This document shows, one piece after another, positions 17,108 to 26,388 of a DNA stretch of 64,000 bases. Below the pieces are notes generated by a model. It did no database searches, was not told the DNA's origin, and was given only the letters and a program-made list of their open reading frames with translations. The first letter of the stretch is position 1, and each line of letters begins with the position of its first letter. The position numbers were made by a program, and so were the translations under genes. This stretch comes from Tyzzerella sp. (lineage in GTDB: Bacteria > Bacillota > Clostridia > Lachnospirales > Lachnospiraceae), in contig JAFUOS010000003.1 of assembly GCA_017472665.1 (NCBI GenBank), positions 1-64,000 of the forward strand. The letters are read 5' to 3'.

Positions 17108-20100
17108 CTATTTCAAAATAAATCTACTGTTAAGGTCATTTGGTACACGTCCTTTGAAGTACCACCACGGATCTCCATTAAATTTCATAGCGTTATCCGT
17201 AATCTCAGTCACACTCTTGTAACTTTGATCACAGGTCTTGAACGCAAAACCTAAAGCAGCCGTTTTGTTTCCGATCACTTCGTCTGGCACAAAGATTTCT
17301 ACTACGGTTGTATAGGCTCCAGTCGTCTTATCCTCTGTTGTCTTCATTGCTTTCAGAAGATATCCGCTGTCACCAAATGATGTACATGCAAACTGGTCAT
17401 CATTGATATAGAATTCTGCATTTGTGTTATAATGCCAGCTTCCGCCCCACTTATACTGTTTCGTCTGATATTGGTGTGCCACCTTGTACGCCAGATATAC
17501 ACCTTTTTCATTTCGATAGCCATACACAGACATCTCATTTCCGTTAGAACTATCTTTCTGACTTGCTACAAGTGTATTCTCTAAATCCCAGTCGCTCAAA
17601 TCAGCATCCAATGCAATCTCAGAAACATAAGGATAGATATATTCCTCTACATTTTCCTTCTCTGTCTCATAAGCGTTTACTGTAATCTCTGCCTCTGTAT
17701 TAAAGAAGAACAATCCTGGAATAGAGCCTTCATCAAGACCCTCTACGTCGATGTCGCCCAAAACATATCTGCCGTTAACCAGCATCACAAATTGATCCTC
17801 ATAACGGATGAGTTCCACATTTACATACTCTTCCGCAGATAAACCTAGACCCGATGTATCAAAGGTGTTGCTGGAATTTGTATCCCACTCCCAGTTTGTA
17901 CCTGAAAACTCCGTGGTATGGGCAGTCACTCTTCCTATCGAATTATAATTTGCCCCTGCAATATCAAAATAATATGCAAGCAGAGAATCCATCGACTTGG
18001 ATGCAACACCGAATTTCGGATACTTGTCATTATTTAAAATGTCTCTAACCTTGATATCAACATTGATATAATAAGCATCTGACAATTCATCTCCAAAGTA
18101 GTAGAACTGGTTTGAACCTCCAGTCTGGGTAAGGGAATCGCCGTCCACTTCAAATCCGCCTGTCATAACTGTCTGACCATCGGCATTAATTCGATACCAT
18201 GAAGTCGGATCTGAGAACGAAGAACCTACCATCAATGTCCATGTCGTTCTTCCTGAAGCCTCATAGGCTTTTCTCGTATTAAAGGAAGGAGCACAGATTA
18301 AGCTGTCCGGTTGTTCCTCCAGATTCAAAGCACTATATGGAATATATGCCTCCACATCATATCCTTCACATTTAGAAGAATTCAACTCTCCATAGATATG
18401 AACTTTGCTTACGGTATCAATATAGGTGCGGATGTATTCATAATCCTTTGCAGAATTAACACCAATCCATCCTTCTGTTGTTCCATCTAAGCCATATCGA
18501 ACCTGAATGACATTGGCATTTAATTTGTCTGTTCCACCCTCAGCAAGCTGAATCTCCACAGAAGTATTCTGGTAAATACTCTGGGTTGGATTAACGAACA
18601 CATTGGTATCGTTTGAATGGAAACCGAAGAAGATACCTTCTTCTGTCATCTTGGAATACATCGTCATAGTAACGCCGTTTGTATCAGCGAATTCTATTTT
18701 TTCGCCTGTGTATTCTTCTGCTTTTACTTCCCCGTCAAACGTTACCGTGTCATCTTCAGGAACCTCTATCTGCCATGTACCATCGCCTTCGGCTTCTTCT
18801 AATTCCTCTTGGTTATCTCGTTTTGCCATTACCGCAATTTCGGAAATTGCATACTCAGTAGACATCGCAGGCATTTTGATTTCAATGGATTTTACTTTCA
18901 TCTCATCAAATGTGAAAGCAACTGCGCCGCCTGGTATTACATAACCATCCTCTGTATAATACTTATCCCAGTCAAATGCCAAATCTTTATAAGTAACTTT
19001 CTCTCCATTTTCGAGAGTCAATTTCACAGAACTGATGTTACTGAACATATAGTCATAGTCCTGGCTATTGTAGATTGCGAGGCCCGAAACTGCCTGTGCT
19101 TCCTCGAAATCCAGAGTAATCTTGGAAGACTTTCCAGCAAAAACAGCTTCCTTGATAAACGAAACATTATGATAATCAATGAGCTTATCATTCAGACAAG
19201 CAGCATCCGCATCATCCACAAGTCCCTTTGCCTGAACCTTTGCCTTTGGTGCCACGTTTTCATATTGATATGTAGTCAGTGGCATGAAAGAATAAGATGG
19301 TCCATTGGCTACCGGCACTAACATTCCGTCATCATTCTTTGTCCAATTCAGTTCGTCTACGGCGATTCCTCTGGTAGAGTTACCGTTTACGCGGTCTAAG
19401 TGGGCATGATAAACAATGTAATCCTGTCCATTTTTGTTTACGACACTACAGTGTCCTGTTCCGGATGCCCAGCTCCAATGGCTTTCTGCAAACAGCAGGA
19501 ATCCGCCTTCGTCCTGAGACAGCTTTGTAAATGGTCCTGTAGGTGTCTCTCCAACTGCCACTCTTACAGAATACGTTTTCTGATTAAAAGAGTTCGCAGA
19601 ATACAGCAGATAATACAAATCCGATTCTTCGTTGTAGAGCATGTAAGGAGCTTCGTTTACGCTTCCTTCATTCATATCGTAAGAAATTTCAGAATCTAAT
19701 GTGTATTGATTTGGGGTTGTCAGACGATATACCTCATCATAATTTACAGTATAATCATCATTTAGCGCTATTGCATAAATATTGGATTCCGTTATACCCT
19801 GGTCTTTCCATAAATCATGACAAAAATATACATACTTTTTACCCGTCTTAGGATCCTCAAAAGGATTCAAGTCAATGATCTTCATATATCCATTGGTTTG
19901 GGTTTCATACAATGGATGGTCCGGTGACATTTTCGAAAAATCAAATACCGGCTCATAACACACGATTTTCTTTTCTGCATCAACTACAACCGGCTCCTTG
20001 CCCAAGTATTCGTTATACTGAACAAATGGACCGGCTGGCGATTCTGAAACTGCTATATCGCCATAGAAGTTAAGAGAATTTTCAAAACTAGTGTCGTATC

Positions 20101-20536
20101 GATTCGCTGTGTAGAACATATAATAAAGTTTTGTTTCTTCATCATAAATCACTTCCGGTGCCCAGTAATTTGAAAACGCATACGAAATTGTCGTATATCC
20201 GGTTGCCTCGTCATATTTCCCATCCGGATTTAATGCAACTCCTGCACACTCCCAGTTTACTAAGTCCTTGGATTTGTACGCAAAATATCCTGCTCCGCCG
20301 AGTTCGTCCGAAGTAATATACATATAGTAATATCCGGCGTCCTCTCCCTCGGTGATGTAAATCACATCCGGGTCGGCCCCAACTGTCGTCAGGTCATTTT
20401 GGTAAAAGAGCTCACTCCCTGCATCCACTGAATCCACTTTTTTCTCTTTCTTGCCGAACAAGAAGATCCCTGCAGACAGTGCTGCCACGACAACTACTAC
20501 AGCTGCTATTGGAAGCAATATTTTTTTGTTTTTCAT
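17108..20536 (-). CDS. Membrane-anchored GH43 with CBM-like modules
   Basis: 1142 residues. Residues 6-28 form a hydrophobic anchor after MKNKK with no lipobox, so it is probably a signal-anchor protein facing outward. The GH43 propeller (about 40-410) shows GADPDVIY near 56 (general base Asp), a central Asp in IIDLNPFED, and SVNEAPYMLY near 300 (acid Glu). It is followed by an F5/8-type discoidin domain (about 425-575), a CBM9-like domain (about 597-787), a B-type jelly roll also found in the giant fructanase (about 795-965) and a second CBM9-like domain (about 972-1142). The family covers arabinofuranosidases, xylosidases and galactanases; specificity is not readable. Its ATG overlaps the permease stop (TAATG) and the fructanase gene starts 10 bp downstream. 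Confidence 0.85.
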   Translation of the reverse strand: MKNKKILLPIAAVVVVVAALSAGIFLFGKKEKKVDSVDAGSELFYQNDLTTVGADPDVIYITEGEDAGYYYMYITSDELGGAGYFAYKSKDLVNWECAGVALNPDGKYDEATGYTTISYAFSNYWAPEVIYDEETKLYYMFYTANRYDTSFENSLNFYGDIAVSESPAGPFVQYNEYLGKEPVVVDAEKKIVCYEPVFDFSKMSPDHPLYETQTNGYMKIIDLNPFEDPKTGKKYVYFCHDLWKDQGITESNIYAIALNDDYTVNYDEVYRLTTPNQYTLDSEISYDMNEGSVNEAPYMLYNEESDLYYLLYSANSFNQKTYSVRVAVGETPTGPFTKLSQDEGGFLLFAESHWSWASGTGHCSVVNKNGQDYIVYHAHLDRVNGNSTRGIAVDELNWTKNDDGMLVPVANGPSYSFMPLTTYQYENVAPKAKVQAKGLVDDADAACLNDKLIDYHNVSFIKEAVFAGKSSKITLDFEEAQAVSGLAIYNSQDYDYMFSNISSVKLTLENGEKVTYKDLAFDWDKYYTEDGYVIPGGAVAFTFDEMKVKSIEIKMPAMSTEYAISEIAVMAKRDNQEELEEAEGDGTWQIEVPEDDTVTFDGEVKAEEYTGEKIEFADTNGVTMTMYSKMTEEGIFFGFHSNDTNVFVNPTQSIYQNTSVEIQLAEGGTDKLNANVIQVRYGLDGTTEGWIGVNSAKDYEYIRTYIDTVSKVHIYGELNSSKCEGYDVEAYIPYSALNLEEQPDSLICAPSFNTRKAYEASGRTTWTLMVGSSFSDPTSWYRINADGQTVMTGGFEVDGDSLTQTGGSNQFYYFGDELSDAYYINVDIKVRDILNNDKYPKFGVASKSMDSLLAYYFDIAGANYNSIGRVTAHTTEFSGTNWEWDTNSSNTFDTSGLGLSAEEYVNVELIRYEDQFVMLVNGRYVLGDIDVEGLDEGSIPGLFFFNTEAEITVNAYETEKENVEEYIYPYVSEIALDADLSDWDLENTLVASQKDSSNGNEMSVYGYRNEKGVYLAYKVAHQYQTKQYKWGGSWHYNTNAEFYINDDQFACTSFGDSGYLLKAMKTTEDKTTGAYTTVVEIFVPDEVIGNKTAALGFAFKTCDQSYKSVTEITDNAMKFNGDPWWYFKGRVPNDLNSRFILK

Positions 20537-21390
20537 TATCCTTTTTCACCTCCTGCTGTAATACCCTCAATAAAGTATTTCTGCGCAAAAATATAAATTA
20601 ATACCGTCGGAACAATCGCAACTACATTGGCCGCCAAGATGCTTGGCCAGTCGCCCGAGTACCGATCGGAAAAGATAGATACTGCAATCTGCAGTGTCTG
20701 ATAATCAGATTTCAGGTAAATCAATGGTCCAAAGTAGTCATTGTATCCGCCTACAAATCCTAAAATTCCCTGCGACAAAAGAGCAGGTTTCGAAAGCGGC
20801 AGAACGATACGCAAAAAGCACTGGAATGGACCAAGTCCATCTATTTTTGCCGCCTCGATAATGGAGTCCGGAATCGCATAGAACGACTGTCTCATGAAGA
20901 ACACACAAGCCGCCGCACCAAACATTCCAGGAATCATAAGTGGAAGAAACGGTGCATTTGCCGTCACTCCAAGAGCATCCCAAATAACATAAGAAGGCAC
21001 GAGTGTCACAATACCCGGAACCATCATGGTAGCAATGAGAAGCCCAAACATAATATCCTTTCCTCTGAATCGCATTTTTGCAAATGCAAATGCAGAAAGA
21101 GAAGACACAAAGAGACCTATCAGCGTAGGTGGAATAATAATCCACAGAGTGTTGAAAAATCCTTCCACAATCGATGTGGATGAAGCAACCTTTTCAAATG
21201 CATTCATGTAACCGCGAAGGGTCACTCCCAGTTTTGGCAACCATGTAAACGTACCAATGGTTTCTTCTTTCTGTTTTAAAGAAGAAATCAACATGATTGC
21301 AAAAGGAAGCAGCACAAAGAGTGCATACAGAATCAGGCCCACATATGTCAGGCATTTACGAATGATTACGTTTTTATTCTTTTTAATCAT
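20536..21390 (-). CDS. Sugar ABC transporter permease (MalG/AraQ type)
   Basis: 284 residues with about six transmembrane helices and the inner-membrane EAA loop (SIIEAAKIDGLGPFQ) near residue 190, which docks the ATPase. It belongs to the CUT1 family that imports oligosaccharides with a family 1 binding protein. It overlaps the other permease gene by 8 bp (ATGATTAA) and the downstream GH43 gene by 1 bp. No ATPase gene is in the locus, so a shared MsmX/UgpC-type ATPase elsewhere is assumed. Confidence 0.9.
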   Translation of the reverse strand: MIKKNKNVIIRKCLTYVGLILYALFVLLPFAIMLISSLKQKEETIGTFTWLPKLGVTLRGYMNAFEKVASSTSIVEGFFNTLWIIIPPTLIGLFVSSLSAFAFAKMRFRGKDIMFGLLIATMMVPGIVTLVPSYVIWDALGVTANAPFLPLMIPGMFGAAACVFFMRQSFYAIPDSIIEAAKIDGLGPFQCFLRIVLPLSKPALLSQGILGFVGGYNDYFGPLIYLKSDYQTLQIAVSIFSDRYSGDWPSILAANVVAIVPTVLIYIFAQKYFIEGITAGGEKG

Positions 21391-22303
21391 AATTCACCCA
21401 CTTTCTCTGCAGTTTGAAATTCACAATGGTGACAGCACCAATCAGCACTGCAATCAGCCAGCCGGTAGCTGTAGCCACACCTAAATCCGAACCGCCGGAA
21501 GCATTAAACAGCTTCCTGTACAGGTAAAATACAACGGTGAGGCCCTGATAATCCGGTCCTCCATCCGGGGTCATAACCTGGAATTGGGCAAATGCCTGAA
21601 GCGCCCCATTGACTCCCGTAACTAACAGGAAGAATATAGTAGGCGATATGATTGGAATCGTGATTTTGAAAAACTTCCTCAGTCCACTTGCACCGTCAAT
21701 ATCTGCTGCTTCATACAGATCCCTTGACACATTCGTGAGAGCTGACGTGAGCAGGATAATATTGTATCCCATGCCGCCCCATACCAGCAGTACAAACATT
21801 GCCACTCTATAATAATCTGCCGAGCCGAGCCAGTCGATAGGTTCTTTAATCCAGCCCCATTCCATTAACGTGGAATTCAAAACTCCATAATTGTAGTCGT
21901 AAATCCACTTCCACATGAAGGTAACTGCTACCATGGAACACACATATGGAACGAAATATACTGTTTTAAATCCCTTCGCTCCCTTTACACCTGTCGCAAT
22001 CAGTCCGCTGATGACCAAAGAGAGCACTAGCGAAACGATAGAGGCAAACAGAACATAGACCGTATTGCCCAAAGCCTTATAAAATAATTCATCCTCCAAT
22101 ATGGCCTTAAAGTTCTCAAGTCCAATAAAGGCTGCACTGTCTAAACGCAGGCCTTTGAATGTATGAAAACATAAGTAAACAGATAAAAGCAGGGGAATCA
22201 GCCCAAAGATCGTAAAACCAAGCAGCGGAATATTAGCGAACACAATTCCCTGAATTTCTTCTCCCTTTATTTTTTTCTTGGTTTTTTGCATGTTTTTATT
22301 CAT
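21383..22303 (-). CDS. Sugar ABC transporter permease (MalF/UgpA type)
   Basis: 306 residues from the ATG at 22303. An upstream in-frame ATG at 22369 is less likely because it lies deep inside the binding-protein gene. The start overlaps the binding-protein stop by 8 bp (ATGAATAA), a classic coupling arrangement. Six hydrophobic helices and an EAA loop (LYEAADIDGASGLRKF) near residue 210 identify a CUT1 permease. It pairs with the MalG-type permease to form the membrane channel for the oligosaccharide that the surface enzymes release. Confidence 0.9.
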   Translation of the reverse strand: MNKNMQKTKKKIKGEEIQGIVFANIPLLGFTIFGLIPLLLSVYLCFHTFKGLRLDSAAFIGLENFKAILEDELFYKALGNTVYVLFASIVSLVLSLVISGLIATGVKGAKGFKTVYFVPYVCSMVAVTFMWKWIYDYNYGVLNSTLMEWGWIKEPIDWLGSADYYRVAMFVLLVWGGMGYNIILLTSALTNVSRDLYEAADIDGASGLRKFFKITIPIISPTIFFLLVTGVNGALQAFAQFQVMTPDGGPDYQGLTVVFYLYRKLFNASGGSDLGVATATGWLIAVLIGAVTIVNFKLQRKWVNYD

Positions 22304-23963
22304 TAGAATACCCCGTATATTTATACAACTTTTCCTGCGTTGGTTCATAATACTTGTCAAACAAATCATTTACGGTAGCCTTATTTTCTCTGACTGTGTA
22401 GTTCAAGTAGTTTGCCCAGTCATCAATCCATGTTGAGTCAGTAAGGCTCCACCAGTCACCCGGACGCTGTACAGCTGCCGCTTCCACGAAAGCAATCGCG
22501 TTCGCAGGGTCTTGTGAAGTTTGTAAGAACACTTCATCATTTGCAAGTGCTTTCTGGTTTGGAATTGCAAAACCAGCTTCCGCTTGTGATTTCTGTCCTT
22601 CTTCACCAGCTACGAATTTTAAAAACTCGAATGCTGCTTCCTTGTTCTTAGAACCATCTGCAATTGCAAGTCCTACAGAACCGGAATGTCCTGCTGCCAC
22701 ACCGTGAACTGTTACGTTGCCGCTGGCATCATATTCTTTATAAACAGGAAGTGGAGCTACGTTCCAAGAGCCTTTGCCCCATTTTTCTGATTCTGACATT
22801 TCCTTACGCAAAGTAGGTACTTCCCATCTTCCATCTACAAACATACCGAATTTACCGGAAATGAAATAATCCTCTGCATCTGCAGTTCCAAGTGAGTTCG
22901 CTCCCATAGAAACGCCATAGCCAAGTTTTTCTGAACCATCTGTAGCAGTTCCCACAACACTTCCTTCTTTTGCTGTCAATGCAACAAATTCTAAGAAAGC
23001 ATCAAACATGCTAGGAAGTTCATTTAAACTCTGCTTATCTGCATCTGTAAGAGTTGCTTTGTCTTTATAAGAAATGAGCTCACCTGCTTTATAGGTTGTT
23101 CCATTGATTTCCACAGACGCTACATCATCTTTTACAATGTAATTTGGTGTCTCGTCGTTCAATGTGAATTTATAGTAACCTTCGTCCATGTACTCAACGT
23201 TGTCGCCGCCTACAGACCATCCGTAATTAAACCACCATTCATTGTAATAGCCGTAGTCACAGCCATCAATTTTTTCCATTTCTTTTGCAAGTTCGATTGT
23301 CTCTTCCCAAGACATTGCAATGCGGTTATTAAACACTTTCGCATCAGAATCGTAGCCTTTTGCCAGATAGTTTGTTCCGTTTGCTGTATTATAGGCAGCC
23401 AGCTCTTCTTCTGTAACGGAAATTTCTGTGATTCCTAATTCTTTTAAATATGTAGTATTATAATAGATAACAGTTGGACCAATATCCTTTGGCAGAGCCC
23501 ACAGAGGTGCATCTTCACTGGTCGTTGCTGTCTCCGGATCAAAACGGTATCTATAGAGTCCGCTTTCCCACATCTCATCCTTCTCATTTGTAAAATCAAA
23601 TCCTGAAAATTCTCCGGAATCTAACTGAGTTAAGTATCCTGCGTCTGACCATGACTTCACATAAGTTTCTTCCACATAGACAATATCCGGTGTATTATTT
23701 CCGGAGAGTGCCAGTGCGGCATCACTTGAATAAGAAGAAGATGCTTTCTGCACATATTTTACAGAAATATTTTTTTCTTTTCCTACAGTCTCATTAAACT
23801 GGTCTGTAATTTCCTGGAAAACAGATGCTTCTACATCATCTCCCCAGCCCCAGAACTGAAGAGTAACCGTATCGTTGGTCGGTTTTCCATCACTAGCTGT
23901 TCCACAAGCGCTAAGTCCTAAAACAAGCGCCATTCCCATAGCTACCAAACTTTTCTTTTTCAT
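22296..23963 (-). CDS. Extracellular sugar-binding lipoprotein (SBP family 1)
   Basis: 555 residues. A signal peptide ends in the lipobox LSAC with Cys20. The mature part starts with TLQFWGWGDD, typical of CUT1 binding proteins, and ends with an aromatic-rich C-terminal lobe (GDWWSLTDSTWIDDW). It is longer than the usual 420-450 residues; the extra sequence includes an insertion around 185-300 (YNTANGTNYLAKG and an NGTTYKAGE segment), which may widen the pocket for a larger glycan. It captures the oligosaccharide for the two permeases encoded next. Ribosome site GGAGGG 6 nt before the ATG. Confidence 0.9.
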   Translation of the reverse strand: MKKKSLVAMGMALVLGLSACGTASDGKPTNDTVTLQFWGWGDDVEASVFQEITDQFNETVGKEKNISVKYVQKASSSYSSDAALALSGNNTPDIVYVEETYVKSWSDAGYLTQLDSGEFSGFDFTNEKDEMWESGLYRYRFDPETATTSEDAPLWALPKDIGPTVIYYNTTYLKELGITEISVTEEELAAYNTANGTNYLAKGYDSDAKVFNNRIAMSWEETIELAKEMEKIDGCDYGYYNEWWFNYGWSVGGDNVEYMDEGYYKFTLNDETPNYIVKDDVASVEINGTTYKAGELISYKDKATLTDADKQSLNELPSMFDAFLEFVALTAKEGSVVGTATDGSEKLGYGVSMGANSLGTADAEDYFISGKFGMFVDGRWEVPTLRKEMSESEKWGKGSWNVAPLPVYKEYDASGNVTVHGVAAGHSGSVGLAIADGSKNKEAAFEFLKFVAGEEGQKSQAEAGFAIPNQKALANDEVFLQTSQDPANAIAFVEAAAVQRPGDWWSLTDSTWIDDWANYLNYTVRENKATVNDLFDKYYEPTQEKLYKYTGYSNE

Positions 23964-23977
23964 TTTTTCCCTCCTTG

Positions 23978-24871
23978 TTACAACTCGAACACAATGGTTC
24001 CATTTTTGATTTCTGCGTTACAAATACAAGCTTTTCTGTTTTGCGAAGGCTCATTCTCATATGTATGAATATGGAAAGATGTCATCAAATTTCCTTCTCC
24101 ATCTTTAAAGAATGCATTGTGTCCTGGACCTGAAAAGTCTCCATCCACATCTTTGTGTGTCAGGATTGGCTCATCGTGTTTCACAAAAGGTCCAAGTGGA
24201 TTCTCCGATTTAGCCAGGCAGATACAGTAATCTTTTGAGGCATAGAAATTGGCTGAATAAGCAAGATAATAAATTCCGTCTTTTTTCAACACATATGGTG
24301 CTTCATTCCACGACTGATCCCCGACCATCATCGAATCGTAATCTTCGCTTGGTCCAAACAATGTGATTGGTTCCCCCACGAGAGACAGAAGGTCATCACT
24401 CAATTCACATACACATATTTCCGAAATTCGTCCTTTTCCGTCCACATAGTTCTCCGAGCAATCCTTCGAATAATAGAAATACGTTTTTTGGTCTTCATCG
24501 ATAAACACATGTCCGTCAATTGCCGCATAGCCAAAGTCAAACATTGGACCGTTGTGAACATCCGTGAATGGTCCTTCTGGACTATCGCTCACAGCAACAC
24601 CAATTCTTAAAGAATTGTCGGCTTTGCGTCTGGCTGTATAGTGCATAATGTACTTGCCTTGATAGTAAATTACTTCCGGTGCCCAATAGTCTTGACAAGC
24701 CCATGAATCACTCAAGTCCAGACAAACGCCCAGATTGTCCCAGTTGGTGAGGTCATCCGACTTCCAAACTTTGAAGCCATCCACATCAAAACTAGTGGCG
24801 TACATATAATAGTGTTCGCCAGCATTGACCACGAATGGATCTCCAATATTTGTCACATTTGTTCTGATCAT
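23978..24871 (-). CDS. Intracellular GH43 glycosidase
   Basis: 297 residues from the second of two adjacent ATG codons; that one sits 7 nt after AGGAGG, while the first (24874) is only 4 nt away. The GH43 triad is visible: NIGDPF (general base Asp near residue 11), AAIDGHVF (near 120) and WNEAPYV (acid Glu near 190), with the SGPGHNAFF loop near the C-terminus. There is no signal peptide, so it should cut imported arabino- or xylo-oligosaccharides, or other furanosides, in the cytoplasm. It is the first gene of the operon and faces the AraC regulator gene. Confidence 0.88.
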   Translation of the reverse strand: MIRTNVTNIGDPFVVNAGEHYYMYATSFDVDGFKVWKSDDLTNWDNLGVCLDLSDSWACQDYWAPEVIYYQGKYIMHYTARRKADNSLRIGVAVSDSPEGPFTDVHNGPMFDFGYAAIDGHVFIDEDQKTYFYYSKDCSENYVDGKGRISEICVCELSDDLLSLVGEPITLFGPSEDYDSMMVGDQSWNEAPYVLKKDGIYYLAYSANFYASKDYCICLAKSENPLGPFVKHDEPILTHKDVDGDFSGPGHNAFFKDGEGNLMTSFHIHTYENEPSQNRKACICNAEIKNGTIVFEL

Positions 24872-24911
24872 CATAAACCCTCCTTTCTTTTTACTTTTAT
24901 TTCATTTTTAT

Positions 24912-24939
24912 TTTATACAATCTTTACCCTATAAAACAA
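24912..24939 (-). promoter_or_regulatory. Putative promoter of the glycan-use operon
   Basis: On the minus strand TTGTTT (24934-24939) and TATAAA (24912-24917) are spaced 16 bp, about 38 bp upstream of the first GH43 start codon. Weak -35 match, as expected for an activator-dependent promoter under the divergent AraC-type regulator. Confidence 0.4.
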
Positions 24940-24959
24940 TATATAAATGTGTCATATAA

Positions 24960-25112
24960 GTGAGGAAAAATTTCATTTAGTACAATCATGCCCGTATAAA
25001 GTAATTTGAAATTTCATGGTAAAATTTGCTAAAATTAAGATTTTTAACTTGACTTCTCTTATCTTATGCGTTAAATTTGAAACGACGCATGAAGGTGAGG
25101 TAAAATTTCATT
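24960..25112. promoter_or_regulatory. Divergent regulatory region with an 18-bp direct repeat
   Basis: Two near-identical 18-bp words, GTGAGGAAAAATTTCATT at 24960-24977 and GTGAGGTAAAATTTCATT at 25095-25112 (17 of 18 match), lie 135 bp apart between the operon and its regulator. A related AAATTTCATGGTAAAATTT stretch lies between them (25009-25027). The second copy contains the regulator's ribosome site and abuts its ATG. A plus-strand promoter candidate (TTGACT 25049-25054, 17 bp, TAAATT 25072-25077) serves the regulator. The repeats are candidate AraC-protein sites; one copy could allow autoregulation. Confidence 0.45.
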
Positions 25113-26012
25113 ATGGATAAATATATAACATTTGATCATATTAGAAAAAAAGATATTTCTGGTTTTACAGGGTTAGAGAATGAAGTACTGACTTACATTT
25201 ATCACAGTCAGGGAAAAGTCCCGTTATCCATCGAAAGCTTTGGCATTACTTTTCCCAGCCCAGACTATCATATTCAGAGAACTGGCTCCCGCTATTTTAT
25301 TTTGGAATATATCGTTTCCGGGAAAGGATACTTAAAAGTAGATGGAAAAAAATTCGCCTTGAGTGCGAACGATGTCTATTTGTTAGAGCCCGGGTCTTCG
25401 CATGAATATTATTCGGACAAAGATGATCCTTTTAAGAAATACTGGATTAATTTTAATAGTGAGATTTTTTTCAACATTTTTAATGAATATGACTTAAAGC
25501 AGATTTATGTTTTCCCCGATACGGATATTTCTGAGGAAATGGAGAATCTATTCAAATTAGAAGAAATTTCTCTTTACAATGACCATATTTATAGAGAAGC
25601 AAGTGCCTATTTGTTTTCTATTTTTATGAAATTGGCTGCCAAGAACCAGATAAAAGAAGAAAGTTCCGTAATCGCCCAACAGATACTGGCAGAACTAGAC
25701 CTTGCAATCGACTCCTCGATTTCCATCGATGAAATATGCAATAAGCTTTTTATTTCGCGTTCGAAGCTAATACGCGAGTTCAAAAAGCACTACAACATAA
25801 CACCCCACGCTTACCTAATGGACCGGAAGATTGCATTTTCCAAAATGCTTCTGCAAAATACCAACCATTCCATCAAGTCCATATCGAATCACCTGGGATT
25901 TGCGGATGAACATTATTTTTCCAATGTTTTTCGGAAGAAGACAAATATGACACCGAGTGAGTATCGAAGGTCGCGGAGTAATCTTGTTGTAGATTCCAGT
26001 AGGGAAGATTAG
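25113..26012 (+). CDS. AraC-family transcriptional regulator
   Basis: 299 residues. Residues about 35-130 form a cupin-like sensor (YFILEYIVSGKGYLKVDGK, then VYLLEPGSSHEYY). Residues about 200-295 hold the two-helix-turn-helix AraC domain with the late signature FADEHYFSNVFRKKTNMTPSEYR. It is the only gene transcribed away from the 20-kb glycan operon and shares its regulatory region, so it most likely activates that operon on sensing a sugar or oligosaccharide. The effector is unknown. A terminator follows the gene. Confidence 0.92.
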   Translation: MDKYITFDHIRKKDISGFTGLENEVLTYIYHSQGKVPLSIESFGITFPSPDYHIQRTGSRYFILEYIVSGKGYLKVDGKKFALSANDVYLLEPGSSHEYYSDKDDPFKKYWINFNSEIFFNIFNEYDLKQIYVFPDTDISEEMENLFKLEEISLYNDHIYREASAYLFSIFMKLAAKNQIKEESSVIAQQILAELDLAIDSSISIDEICNKLFISRSKLIREFKKHYNITPHAYLMDRKIAFSKMLLQNTNHSIKSISNHLGFADEHYFSNVFRKKTNMTPSEYRRSRSNLVVDSSRED

Positions 26013-26047
26013 GAATTGGTGTGGCGCCAAGCGAATACGCAAAAAAA

Positions 26048-26097
26048 AGCTATTACTCAGTAGACTAGATATCTACTTTTGTAATAGCTCTCTTTTT
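26048..26097. terminator. Bidirectional terminator between AraC and ferredoxin genes
   Basis: Stem AGCTATTAC (26048-26056) with GTAATAGCT (26081-26089) and an inner TAGA/TCTA helix; eight A precede it and six T follow, so it can stop both the plus-strand regulator transcript and the minus-strand ferredoxin transcript. Confidence 0.75.
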
Positions 26098-26105
26098 TAT
26101 TGATA

Positions 26106-26276
26106 TTATTCAGCTGAGATAGCTCCTACTGGACATTGAGCTGCACATGCACCACAATCTACACAAGAATCTGCATCGATTTCGTAGTGTTCTGCGCCTT
26201 CAGAAATAGCGCCTACTGGGCATTCAGCTTCGCAAGATCCACAGCTTACACATTCATCACTAATTACGTGTGCCAT
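26106..26276 (-). CDS. Two-cluster [4Fe-4S] ferredoxin
   Basis: A 56-residue gene. It reads MAHVISDECVSCGSCEAECP, then a spacer, then CVDCGACAAQCPVGAISAE. The two CxxCxxCxxxCP motifs bind two [4Fe-4S] clusters, as in clostridial ferredoxins that carry electrons for pyruvate oxidation and hydrogenases. A strong ribosome site (AAGGAGG, 8 nt before ATG) is present. It follows the PFL activase gene, and radical SAM activases need a reductant such as ferredoxin; that link is inference. A small hairpin (GTCAGGC at 26300-26306, GCCTGAC at 26313-26319) sits in its leader. Confidence 0.95.
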   Translation of the reverse strand: MAHVISDECVSCGSCEAECPVGAISEGAEHYEIDADSCVDCGACAAQCPVGAISAE

Positions 26277-26388
26277 AATATGTACCTCCTTTTTGATTTG
26301 TCAGGCTTCATCGCCTGACCCTTTTATTCATTCTAATACAATTTTGCAAAATATACAAGCCATTTTCGTGTTTTGGATTGGATACATA

